Shown here: one piece after another, positions 56,901 to 64,000 of the stretch | Layout of the letters: each line of letters opens with the position of its first letter | Position numbering within the stretch: the first letter of the stretch is position 1 | Assembly (NCBI RefSeq): GCF_003967515.1 | Contig: NZ_BIFQ01000001.1 | Coordinates: 1,116,001 to 1,180,000, forward strand | Source: Dictyobacter aurantiacus | GTDB lineage: Bacteria; Chloroflexota; Ktedonobacteria; Ktedonobacterales; Ktedonobacteraceae | Direction of reading: 5' to 3' | DNA: 64,000 nucleotides | The notes under the pieces: model-generated | What the model saw: the letters and a program-made list of their open reading frames with translations, nothing else | Database searches by the model: none | What the model was told of the DNA's origin: nothing | Translations under genes and position numbers: made by a program

Positions 56901-57496
56901 TTGCCATGAAGGACCTGGAGATCCGAGGCGCAGGCAGCTTGCTGGGCGCGGAACAATCAGGTTTTATGAATTCAGTCGGCTTTGATCTCTACTGTAAGCT
57001 GCTGTCAGATGCTGTTCAGGAACTACAGGGTAAGCAAGCGGAAATGGGAATACCCTCGACCTCAGTCGATCTCCCAGTCGATGCCTACCTACCCGACGAA
57101 TACATCGGCGATCGCACGCTCAAAGTCAATTTCTATCAGCGCCTCGCCAATCTCAAAGGTCCCGAACAGGTAGAGGCCATGGCAGCGGAGATGACCGACC
57201 GCTTCGGACCCGTACCCGAACCGGTGCACAATCTGCTTGAGCTAGTCAACCTGAAAGTCGAGGCGGCACAGTTGGGATACGAGGCCATCGCCATCAAAGA
57301 CAATGAACTGATATTAACGGTCAAGCGCAACGTGGTTCCTAACCGCATCATGCTCTACCGTCGCTTCCGCAACGAGGCACGTGTCCAACAAGGAGTCATC
57401 CGCATCCCTCGCCGCCTGCTAGGATCCACCTGGATGAAGCAGCTAAAAGAGCTCCTACCCATCATCACCGCCTCAGCCTCATCCACCGCATCCTGA
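53984..57496 (+). CDS. mfd: Transcription-repair coupling factor
   Basis: 1,170 residues from TTG 53984, chosen because GGAGG sits five bases ahead; the frame is open 28 codons upstream through a GC hairpin and a Cys/Arg-rich stretch unlike Mfd. Displaces RNA polymerase stalled at DNA lesions and recruits UvrA. Domains: UvrB-like N-terminus (to ~330), RNAP-interaction domain (NPGDYVVHQEHGIGRFEG, ~505), SF2 motor with Walker A GDVGYGKTE (~656), DEEQ (~757), TATPIPRT and the RGRVGRATQQAY motif VI, then the C-terminal TRCF domain (~1020-1140). Length is normal. Confidence 0.97.
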   Translation: MTLQGLLTLLIQRPEFRRLQEKIQHAEGIPALTGITEAARPYIAASLARALKQPMLIVASDEVEATQMTEVLKAFVPNPSDVFCLPDRNALPYERLIGDALTTQRRMQALIAMVERERTPVVICSARALTQPVIPPQELSASLFRLQTEQETDLNMLIEHLYNLGYEPVAEVEETGQFSHRGGIIDLFPPTLPRPVRVEFFGDEIESIRTFDQETQRSLNAIESCIVGPAREALPGRGAIAAKELSQLDSRTLHKDAEERWKHDIELLAQQRSFEDIAFYLPYLHSPASVLDYLPSNGLLIIDNPASVQNHIQELDLQAQDIKEQHEKEHENPVRLRTACLEWKQLEPQIQQRRQLRFADILSTAESEFDMRQQGGTENLIPPCSSANSYGGRLRAFVQDCRKALDNRDRVIIVTMQARRMAEVLSDESILHDQTIEVSPGTNINQLPEAGTLTLIQGQLTEGWQSRSLALYIYTDTEIFGWSKRRNVQRRKPVTPASFLAEVNPGDYVVHQEHGIGRFEGLVKMNLTSVEREYLLIHYAGTDKLYIPTDQLDRITRYIGMGDAVPALSKLGTTEWTRAKSKVKENVQDVARELLRLYSVREAAQGHAFPPDSEQPWLQELEDAFPYQETPDQQRAIDEVKADMELPRPMDRLVCGDVGYGKTEVALRAAFKCVLDQRQVAILVPTTVLALQHYNNFKERLKAYPVRVELLSRFRSEKEQKQILEDLAMGKVDIIIGTHRLLQKDVVFLNLGLLVVDEEQRFGVIHKERLKQLRAEIDVLTMTATPIPRTLHMSLVNLRDMSIIETPPQERLPIRTTIREYDDALIREAILREIDRGGQVFFVHNRVQGIQVLAQKLQRLIPEARIIVGHGQMNEEQLERVMVGFSNGDYDVLISTTIIENGLDIPNANTIIVNNAAFFGLSQLYQLRGRVGRATQQAYAYFFYGKNARLTPVQEKRLRAIFEATELGAGFRIAMKDLEIRGAGSLLGAEQSGFMNSVGFDLYCKLLSDAVQELQGKQAEMGIPSTSVDLPVDAYLPDEYIGDRTLKVNFYQRLANLKGPEQVEAMAAEMTDRFGPVPEPVHNLLELVNLKVEAAQLGYEAIAIKDNELILTVKRNVVPNRIMLYRRFRNEARVQQGVIRIPRRLLGSTWMKQLKELLPIITASASSTAS

Positions 57497-57519
57497 ATAC
57501 AGGCGGCGACCTGCACACC

Positions 57520-57630
57520 GTGCCAGCGGCGCTTAAATAGTAATTATGGGATTGTGCAAAATCATGCGCACCGCGCATGATTTTGCACAATCCCATAATT
57601 ACTAGAGATTGGGGGCGTAGCGCCCCCAGG
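57520..57630. repeat. Palindromic element locus 5, 32-bp hairpin P6
   Basis: P6: perfect 32-bp arms (57538-57569 and 57573-57604), loop ACC, tip CATGCGC-ACC-GCGCATG. Next to it is a 7-bp GC hairpin GGGGGCG-TAG-CGCCCCC (57611-57627), like the one beside P5. Sits between convergent mfd and the 508-residue gene and could terminate both. Confidence 0.85.
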
Positions 57631-57664
57631 TCCGGGATAAAAAAAGCGCCCGCTCCACCTTTTT

Positions 57665-59191
57665 TTACTGGCGGCGTGTATGCATCAGGTGGAACATAAG
57701 AGCCTGCTTGTAATCGAGCACGCTTACCAGCCCGGTCTTGATCACCTGGTTGGCCAGATTCAGCAGGGTTGAAACAACCTGCAGACGCGTCTCATCGAAG
57801 CGAGCATGTTGCCGTAACATTTCCAGCAACTGGGTAGGACTCTGATTAGAGATCTCAAGGCCAGCTGAAATCGCTTCGACCCGTAACCAGATTACAAGCT
57901 GATGGCGCATCTGCTCAAAAATCGCCAGGTCATCTTCGCCTGCCGTCATCACTTCGCGATTTCCGTGAGATGTCGCGGCCGTCAGAGGACTATTAGGGGC
58001 AACGGGGAAATTACCGGGAACAGATGCTCGCGTAGCGGCAGGCGCTGCTGGGCTTGCTGGCGGTGCAGCGGCAGGCGTTGCCGGATTTGCTGACGGTGCA
58101 GAGACTGCCGGGGCGGGCGCAGTCTCACCTAATGGTGAAGTTGGCGGATGCGTACCATTGCCAGTAGACGTTCTGGTTTGTCTGGAAACCGGCATAGTAG
58201 GCGCAGTAACAGAGGTTTGTGCCGGCTGCTGCGTGCTACGATTCACTGGAGCCGCATTTTTATTCTCCTGTGGCTGCGTGAGCGAATCCAATTTGCGCGC
58301 CCCAGGCTGGGGAACAGCCGTCTCAGCGGGTCGGCCCGTTCTGGCAGCAGGAGGTGGCATAGTAGCGGAGGCCGCAGCCGCCATCGGTTGGGCAGAGCCC
58401 ACGCGACCGTCCGCGGCTGGAGCAACTGGCTGGTTCTGACGCTGCGGTGCCACTGGCTTCTTAGCTGCTGGAGCTTCAACGTCGCTTCTCACCGGCTGTT
58501 GTACCGAAGGATGACTGGTCGAACTGGGCGTAGCAGCAGGTCGACGAGCAGCCCCGTTGGTCGCATATTGATTGGGAGAACTGGCACCAACCCCGACCGG
58601 TGTAGCGACTGGCTGAGCTACAGCGGCAGCGGCCGGTGTGGCCATCGGACGAGCCTCGCCACGAATCTCCTGCATCTGTTGCTGCAATAGCATAGTCGAG
58701 CTGGCTATCTGCTCCCATGTCGGCTCAGATCGCCCACTAATACTGGGCGTACTCCATGAGACCACCGGACGCGGACTTCCAAAGGGCGGCGTACCGGGAG
58801 CGGGCTTCTGGCCTGTCAGGTGATTGCGCAGATTCTGGGCCACCTTCGCCGCGCACGAGCTAATGAGTAAACGAATATCCGACATTCTACGGCGGCCCTG
58901 GTTCCCAAAGAAATTGCGATTGCGTTGCACAAACTGGATAAACAGCCGCTCGATCTGATGCTGAAAATCCGTAGACATGAGGTCAATACGACTCCAGGCA
59001 GTAAAATCGACAGAGCTAAGATAGAGCCACACTTCCTGACGCTTCGTACGGTCAACCGGACGCATCTGTAATGACTCGGTGCGATGATCAAAAAAACGTG
59101 GATAGCAGAAATTAGCGATCAGCGTCTCAGCTAATTCAGCTTTTAAGCGTGCGACTTCCGCAGGCGGGAGTTGACCTAAATAAATGCCCAT
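57665..59191 (-). CDS. 508-residue protein: two helical ends joined by a Pro/Ala-rich linker
   Basis: No family recognised. N-terminal ~165 residues look folded (Phe/Tyr/Trp-rich, with IERLFIQFVQRNRNFFGNQGRRR). Residues ~165-400 are Pro, Ala, Thr, Ser and Gln-rich and probably disordered. The C-terminal ~100 residues are helical (EQMRHQLVIWLRVEAIS to ALMFHLMH). No signal peptide or membrane segment. GAGG seven bases before ATG 59191. A scaffold-type cytosolic protein is a guess from the layout. Confidence 0.75.
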   Translation of the reverse strand: MGIYLGQLPPAEVARLKAELAETLIANFCYPRFFDHRTESLQMRPVDRTKRQEVWLYLSSVDFTAWSRIDLMSTDFQHQIERLFIQFVQRNRNFFGNQGRRRMSDIRLLISSCAAKVAQNLRNHLTGQKPAPGTPPFGSPRPVVSWSTPSISGRSEPTWEQIASSTMLLQQQMQEIRGEARPMATPAAAAVAQPVATPVGVGASSPNQYATNGAARRPAATPSSTSHPSVQQPVRSDVEAPAAKKPVAPQRQNQPVAPAADGRVGSAQPMAAAASATMPPPAARTGRPAETAVPQPGARKLDSLTQPQENKNAAPVNRSTQQPAQTSVTAPTMPVSRQTRTSTGNGTHPPTSPLGETAPAPAVSAPSANPATPAAAPPASPAAPAATRASVPGNFPVAPNSPLTAATSHGNREVMTAGEDDLAIFEQMRHQLVIWLRVEAISAGLEISNQSPTQLLEMLRQHARFDETRLQVVSTLLNLANQVIKTGLVSVLDYKQALMFHLMHTRRQ

Positions 59192-59256
59192 CCTACATCC
59201 TCTTTCATTTTACTGCGGGCATGCCATAGAGAATTGGTGATGCCGCTCACTATTCA

Positions 59257-61518
59257 TTAGTCGACAATTGTTATTGGCATCAACTGCAGCGTATGTGTAC
59301 CCTGGTTGGCAGTAACTGTACGCGGTGCATGCAAAACCTGCAACGGCAGCCGAGCTTGTACATCCATTATTGTACTCGATGTCTGTGCTTGTGGTAAAAG
59401 GGCAATGGACATCTGTGCTAGCCCATTTGGAATACCACTCTTTTGTAGATTAAACGTGCGAGTCGCGAGTCGCACGATTGAGCCAGCCTTCCAGCTCTGC
59501 GTGGGACACCAGGCGAGTTCAGGCATATCCATACTGGCAATATATTCCTGACCGTTGCTCCCCTTCAATAATGTGACCACCTGTAATGGTTGTTTACTCG
59601 GCTGCTCCACGCGCCAATAGGTCGTCAGCGATCCATAGCCATTGGTGCGGCTAAAAGGACTACTGGCTCCGACCTCAAAGCCAGCCAGATCCATATGTCC
59701 ACCGCCGGGCTGCTTAAAATCAACCTGCAATGAATTCATCACCTCTTGAGGCGAAACATATATATTTGAACAGAAGCTCGCCGGAAGATCAAACAGCAGG
59801 GATGTCGGGTCGGATGGCTGGCTGTTACCCGAGGACGGTAAAATACGCGGCGCCGGCAGCCCACGCTTCAACAGCATATATCCGTCCTGAGCAGCCAATA
59901 TACCATAATTCCCACTGGCCAGCACAGTTTTGACCTCACTCGTATATTGCTGAGCTTCAAAATAGGGATAGACATCTCCCGTTACATCTAACAAAACGTA
60001 TTCAGCCAGCCGATCTGCGGGCCGGCCATTCAGATATTTAGGATCGGCGGCATACGGGAACATATAGATGCTCGTGCGGTGACTCAGGTGCGGCACCAGT
60101 TTTGTCTGCGCCGATACCGAAGCATCATCTGGAATCATATCCATAAAATGCCGGGCCAGGTCCATGTGCGGTGTGGTCTGCGGCCATTGAAAACCAATCG
60201 AGAATGGCAGCTGACCATGGAAATAATAGTCTGAACGCAAGGCGCTAAAGATAACTCCGACTACCAGCACCCAGGTCAACACGCGGGGCAAGAAACGTCC
60301 TATATCGGAGCTGGTCCGCGCCAGAGCGACCCCGCGAACTGCCAGCGCAGCCAGGGCGTGGCGCGCCAGCCAGCGCACAACCACCAGAGCCTCAATGGTA
60401 GAAAAAATGATGATCGGAACGACTTCAGCATTATAGTGAAACAAGCCGCTATATTGTTGTGGATTCGAACTCAGCAGGTTGATCGCCAGCGAAGGAACCG
60501 CCATGACCAGCACCCACGGAGCCAACATTGGAAGATAGAAGATACCGCCGCCATGCGGTCTGGGAATATAGCCAGCCGGTGCCAGAACTGCGTGAATATA
60601 CGCCAGGTGATGATACTCAAAGACATACGTACGCAAAAAGGATACCGGGTGCAGAAGGACATCTTTTACCAGAGATCCACCGCCCGCGTTCCCACCATAC
60701 CGCGAAATCAGCAACGGCTGGCCGGTGGGACTGAAGTGCGGCATGATCACTTTGGTAGCAACCACAAACCAGACCAGTCCAAGCAGCGCCAGGGCCAGTC
60801 CACTCTTCCAGCGACGCTGAAAGATGACCGACCAGAGGCCAAACGTCAACACGACCAGCGGGATATCCTCTTTGCAGGCCATCGCTAAAAGCGCAAAAAC
60901 AAATAGCCACAGCGTCTGACGCGTATACATGAAATAGAGCATAAACAGCAACAAGGAGGCCGTCAGCGTCACCGCGTGAAAGTCTGAGGTCGTTGCCTGT
61001 AGCTGAGCCGGATAGATCAGGTAGAGCAGCGCAAAGGCCCCTGCCAGCCACTCATTGCGTAAGCGCAGGCGCGCCAGCCAGTAAGCTGGATAGGCACCCA
61101 GCGCCACGATAATCGTCTGAATAACAAAAAGGATACGCGGATCAGACCAGATGTAGTAAAACAGGGAAATAGGAAATAAGATAGGCTCAAAATGAATCGC
61201 GAAACGCACGTATCCATCCGGGGAGGCGCAATTGGTATCGTTGATAATATTGCAGATGGTATCGTGCAGCAAATTACCATGGGCAGTATTCCAGATCGAC
61301 TGATCCATGATACCAAAGTCTTCAGCATTGGTTTGGAAAGCCACGTGCCGACCGCCCATATACAGGATGTAAAAGGCACTGAAGCAGATGACAGCCAGGG
61401 TTATCAGGCCCGTCACGATCCAGAATATTCGGGTACGCGGCAACGCCTCTGGAGCAGGATAGGCGCACCACTGATCGCGCAGATAGACCAGGCGCTTACG
61501 CCAGATCTCTTTACCCAC
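59257..61518 (-). CDS. DUF2079 polytopic membrane protein
   Basis: 753 residues from GTG 61518 (AAAGAGG eight bases ahead). About 9-10 membrane helices in the first ~430 residues with the DUF2079 features (QTNAEDFGIMDQSIWN, FAIHFEPILF, SDFHAVTLT, KEDIPLVVLTFGL), then a soluble C-terminal domain of ~300 residues. The N-terminal acidic loop resembles GT-C glycosyltransferases, fitting the GT2 gene upstream, but activity is unproven. Confidence 0.88.
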   Translation of the reverse strand: MGKEIWRKRLVYLRDQWCAYPAPEALPRTRIFWIVTGLITLAVICFSAFYILYMGGRHVAFQTNAEDFGIMDQSIWNTAHGNLLHDTICNIINDTNCASPDGYVRFAIHFEPILFPISLFYYIWSDPRILFVIQTIIVALGAYPAYWLARLRLRNEWLAGAFALLYLIYPAQLQATTSDFHAVTLTASLLLFMLYFMYTRQTLWLFVFALLAMACKEDIPLVVLTFGLWSVIFQRRWKSGLALALLGLVWFVVATKVIMPHFSPTGQPLLISRYGGNAGGGSLVKDVLLHPVSFLRTYVFEYHHLAYIHAVLAPAGYIPRPHGGGIFYLPMLAPWVLVMAVPSLAINLLSSNPQQYSGLFHYNAEVVPIIIFSTIEALVVVRWLARHALAALAVRGVALARTSSDIGRFLPRVLTWVLVVGVIFSALRSDYYFHGQLPFSIGFQWPQTTPHMDLARHFMDMIPDDASVSAQTKLVPHLSHRTSIYMFPYAADPKYLNGRPADRLAEYVLLDVTGDVYPYFEAQQYTSEVKTVLASGNYGILAAQDGYMLLKRGLPAPRILPSSGNSQPSDPTSLLFDLPASFCSNIYVSPQEVMNSLQVDFKQPGGGHMDLAGFEVGASSPFSRTNGYGSLTTYWRVEQPSKQPLQVVTLLKGSNGQEYIASMDMPELAWCPTQSWKAGSIVRLATRTFNLQKSGIPNGLAQMSIALLPQAQTSSTIMDVQARLPLQVLHAPRTVTANQGTHTLQLMPITIVD

Positions 61519-61723
61519 AGGCGATACCTCTTTCTCTCGTTATAGATACCACCTGTCCAACTGGCAAAGCAGTTCCGCCACCAACGCTCCATATGGCTCG
61601 GTCTATCAGCGCGAACAGTTCGGCCCATTGTTTATCCGGACAAAGCACATACTGCACCACCCCAACGGGCAGCCACACCTGACATACCCGTTTGCCCAGA
61701 ATCGGAAAGCGCATCCGCAGCAT
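61511..61723 (-). CDS. Small ORF coupled between GT2 and DUF2079 genes
   Basis: 70 residues. The start overlaps the GT2 stop (TAATG) and the end overlaps the DUF2079 start by 8 bp, the arrangement of a coupled cistron. No family; Val/Trp/Gly-rich without a clear membrane helix. May be a real small gene or a chance open frame linking its neighbours. Confidence 0.45.
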   Translation of the reverse strand: MLRMRFPILGKRVCQVWLPVGVVQYVLCPDKQWAELFALIDRAIWSVGGGTALPVGQVVSITRERGIACG

Positions 61724-62757
61724 TAAACCAGTTCCTGCCTGATACTATATTCTTCGTCGCGCTGGAAAGCATAGTGACGGATCATCTCACTCTGTAAGCC
61801 TGCCAGAAAGAATTGCACACCAAAGATCATCAGGAGGATACCGACAAAGAGCATTGGCTGCTGGTGAATTGGCTCATGGATCCAGAAATAGCTGCGCAAA
61901 ACGATAAAGAGATCGATCAGCACACCCAGCACAAAAGACCAGAAGCCGAGCGGGGCAAACAAACGCAGTGGCCGACGCAGGAAGGTGGTCAGGAACAGAA
62001 TGTTCATCAGGTCAATCAGGCCCTGAGCGAAACGCTTGGCTCCAAACTTGGAGACACCAAACTGACGCGGATGATGGGTGACCTTGATCTCTGCGACCCG
62101 AAAACCACGGGACTGCGCGATGACCGGGATAAAACGGTGGAAGTCTCCATACAGCTTCAGGTGCGGATCTTCAATCACCTCACGCCGATAGGCCTTAAAG
62201 CCACAATTAATATCGTGCAGGTGAACACCGGTCAGCTGACTCACCATGCCGTTGAAGATACGCGATGGGAACGTTTTAGAGATCGGGTCCAGGCGAGGGA
62301 ATTTCCAGCCCGTGACCAGGTCATAGCCCTCATCCAATTTCTCCAGATAGCGTGGAATCTCCTGTGGATCATCCTGCAGGTCGCCATCCATAGTAAACAC
62401 AACATCACCGCGCGCACGCTCAAAGCCAGCAACCAGACCGGGAGTCTTCCCAAAGTTGCGGCGAAAACGCACCACGCGCACAACGCCAGGATTCTCCTCG
62501 TGGAGAGCCTTCAGAACTTCAAATGTTTTATCAGTACTACCGTCGTCTACAAAAATAATTTCATACGATTTACCGAGTTGATTAATTTGCGCCTGAATTC
62601 TCTCAAACAGGATACGAACGCTCTCCTGCTCGTTCATCAAAGGAACCACAATCGTGATATCAATATGCCTCGATGATAGTTCAGGAGTAGCCAGCTCAGA
62701 CGCGTGTTCTTTTATTGCCATTTCAGATTGCTGCATAGCCTCAGATTCTCCACTCAC
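61723..62757 (-). CDS. Family 2 glycosyltransferase (DPM1/GtrB-like) with C-terminal membrane helices
   Basis: 344 residues from GTG 62757 (ATG 62736 is possible). GT-A fold with ITIVVPLMNEQESV, FVDDGSTDKT, the DxD-type MDGDLQDDPQEIP and the GFKAYRREV acceptor block; two membrane helices near 255-320. Such enzymes transfer a sugar from a nucleotide donor to polyprenyl phosphate, supplying lipid-linked sugars to membrane glycosyltransferases, here perhaps the DUF2079 protein. Confidence 0.93.
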   Translation of the reverse strand: MSGESEAMQQSEMAIKEHASELATPELSSRHIDITIVVPLMNEQESVRILFERIQAQINQLGKSYEIIFVDDGSTDKTFEVLKALHEENPGVVRVVRFRRNFGKTPGLVAGFERARGDVVFTMDGDLQDDPQEIPRYLEKLDEGYDLVTGWKFPRLDPISKTFPSRIFNGMVSQLTGVHLHDINCGFKAYRREVIEDPHLKLYGDFHRFIPVIAQSRGFRVAEIKVTHHPRQFGVSKFGAKRFAQGLIDLMNILFLTTFLRRPLRLFAPLGFWSFVLGVLIDLFIVLRSYFWIHEPIHQQPMLFVGILLMIFGVQFFLAGLQSEMIRHYAFQRDEEYSIRQELV

Positions 62758-62947
62758 AACCGAGATTCAACCCGCCTAATGGCTGGTATTCGGGGCTCAT
62801 TATAGCATACCCTTGTGTGTGAACTATAGGATATGGTACCATTGCTCTTTCTGGTAATACAAACGGATAATAATTAAGAACAGACACACTACCGCCCCGA
62901 CCCATTACTTCATGTGGATGGTATGCGCAGATGCACGTGCGCCAAAG

Positions 62948-63736
62948 CTAGATCTGCGCGAAAAGATCGGGGCGATCAGTCGTCAACGAATCTACCCCAT
63001 AAGCCGCCAGTTGCCGCAGGTCCTTTAGGTCGTCAACCGTCCACAATCCCAGTTTAAAACCATTCTGATGCACAATGGAGAGCACTTCCGGGGTGTACAG
63101 CTCGCGATCCAGGTGAACCCAGTTACAGCCGGCCAGGGTAATCTGCTTGCATAACTTTACCAGGCCAGGATCATCGGCCATCGGCCAGACCTGCTCACTC
63201 ACCAGCGCCCCGGTCACCACGCCAGGCATCAGCCGGCGCAGCCGGGACAGGGCCACCCAATCAAACGAGATAATCAGAACCCGATCCACCATCTTAGCTG
63301 CCTGCACCTCACGCGCCACCAGTTCAGCGATCCGTGGATAGCGCCCAAACTCGCCATCGCGCTCACTAAACTTGATCTCGATACAAACCTTCATCCGATT
63401 GCGCGCCAGCGCCAGCACCTCGCGCAGCGTCGGCATCTGCTCCGTCTGGGGCCAGCCACCCGGAAAATGGGCTGCCGTATTTAAAGAGCGCAGATAAGCA
63501 AAATCCAGATCCAGCAGATTCCCCTCACCATCGGTCAGACGCTCAACCGTCGCATCATGAAACACCACAATCTGCCCATCACGGCTCAACTGCACATCGA
63601 GCTCGATCATATCAACCGGCATCGTCAACGCATTGCGAAAAGCGGCCAGTGTATTTTCTGGTGCCAGGCAAGCACCGCCACGATGAGCGATGCGCACCAA
63701 CGAACGTTGAAACATGGCCATAAAAACCCCGCTCAC
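62948..63736 (-). CDS. Glycerophosphodiester phosphodiesterase
   Basis: 262 residues from GTG 63736 (ATG 63721 or 63715 equally possible). GDPD TIM barrel: RIAHRGGACLAPENTLAAF with the catalytic His and Arg, ELDVQLSRDGQIVVFHD with metal-binding Glu/Asp and second His, and CIEIKF. Cleaves glycerophosphodiesters to glycerol 3-phosphate and an alcohol. No signal peptide, so cytosolic. Confidence 0.94.
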   Translation of the reverse strand: MSGVFMAMFQRSLVRIAHRGGACLAPENTLAAFRNALTMPVDMIELDVQLSRDGQIVVFHDATVERLTDGEGNLLDLDFAYLRSLNTAAHFPGGWPQTEQMPTLREVLALARNRMKVCIEIKFSERDGEFGRYPRIAELVAREVQAAKMVDRVLIISFDWVALSRLRRLMPGVVTGALVSEQVWPMADDPGLVKLCKQITLAGCNWVHLDRELYTPEVLSIVHQNGFKLGLWTVDDLKDLRQLAAYGVDSLTTDRPDLFAQI

Positions 63737-64000
63737 TAAACAGCTAAATAATTAGAACGCCATCATCACGCAGATTATTATACAAAGGCAGAATCCACCA
63801 TGGCAACAAAGCCAGACAAAAAGACACCCAACATCCAGGCACATCGCGTCAGCAAACTAACCACGAACGAATCAAAATACAGGCGCTCAAATATTGCTAT
63901 TTGTCAACCAATATGGTATACTGTGAAATACACCAATCGTGTACTGGCCTTACTTGAGCAAGTACATGATAAGGTTCTTCATCTGGGGATGTCGGGTTTC
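63737..64000. other. Window end: intergenic, no complete gene
   Basis: 264 bp A/T-rich tail beyond the GDPD gene. No ORF of note; contains one promoter candidate reading out of the window. Confidence 0.4.
63894..63922 (+). promoter_or_regulatory. Promoter candidate reading out of the window
   Basis: TTGCTA (63894-63899), 17-bp spacer, TATACT (63917-63922) on the plus strand. The downstream gene would lie beyond position 64000. Confidence 0.4.

Noticed and set aside
58148..58690. 180-codon Arg/Ser-rich frame opposite the 508-residue gene
   Set aside because: Arises from the Pro/Ala-rich coding repeat read backwards.

Overview
The window looks like chromosome from a Gram-positive-like member of the Chloroflexota, most plausibly class Ktedonobacteria. 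This is an inference from gene content: a complex-I-like cluster with a GltD-type iron-sulfur flavoprotein, a cyanobacteria/Chloroflexi-style Pil/Chp chemosensory operon with a DUF4388 protein, a large GAF sensor kinase, a DUF2079 membrane protein, a lipoprotein with a classical lipobox, and moderate GC with strong Shine-Dalgarno sites. No tRNA, rRNA, CRISPR array, transposase or prophage gene was seen. About 47 protein genes are supported.

1-9.4 kb (minus strand): an operon nuoB-like -> NuoI/NuoE-like fusion -> nuoF-like -> two complete and one truncated copy of an 802-residue flavoprotein joining a NuoG-type [2Fe-2S] domain, a GltD-type FAD/NAD(P)H domain and ferredoxin clusters. Positions 1-2427 equal 2628-5054 base for base, a tandem duplication with a 2,627-bp period. 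9.7-12 kb (plus): a Gfo/Idh/MocA oxidoreductase and leuB. 12-22.2 kb (minus): a chemosensory operon (DUF4388 protein, two single-domain response regulators, CheW, a membrane receptor with no extracellular domain, a hybrid CheA with two HPt modules and a receiver, and a small coiled-coil protein). 22.9-26.4 kb: a two-component pair.

27-29.5 kb: a 688-bp palindromic repeat element containing six 91-bp tandem units, then a PhoD-like phosphatase. 29.6-33.1 kb: an MMPL transporter coupled to an AttH/CrtC-like lipoprotein. 33.4-40.7 kb: smpB, a VOC protein, an MFS exporter, two GNAT genes, an ABC-2 exporter, a compact small-gene transcription unit and a hypothetical gene. 40.7-45.4 kb: MoxR, DUF58 and transglutaminase, a familiar operon. 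45.7-48.9 kb: acyP, gatC, gatA and a D,D-carboxypeptidase. 49-57.5 kb: a TIM-barrel isomerase-like protein, a phosphoesterase with an acidic insertion, pth, a WYL regulator and mfd. 57.6-63.7 kb: an unknown 508-residue protein, a DUF2079 protein, a small coupled ORF, a glycosyltransferase and a glycerophosphodiesterase.

The two strongest candidates for something undescribed are (i) the hybrid complex-I-like operon, in which the NADH-input subunits look eroded and an amplified GltD/NuoG flavoprotein may replace them, and (ii) a dispersed family of long, nearly perfect palindromes (21-35 bp arms, 3-6 nt loops in most) with shared tips and flanks but different arms, found at five intergenic loci, four of them immediately 3' of genes.
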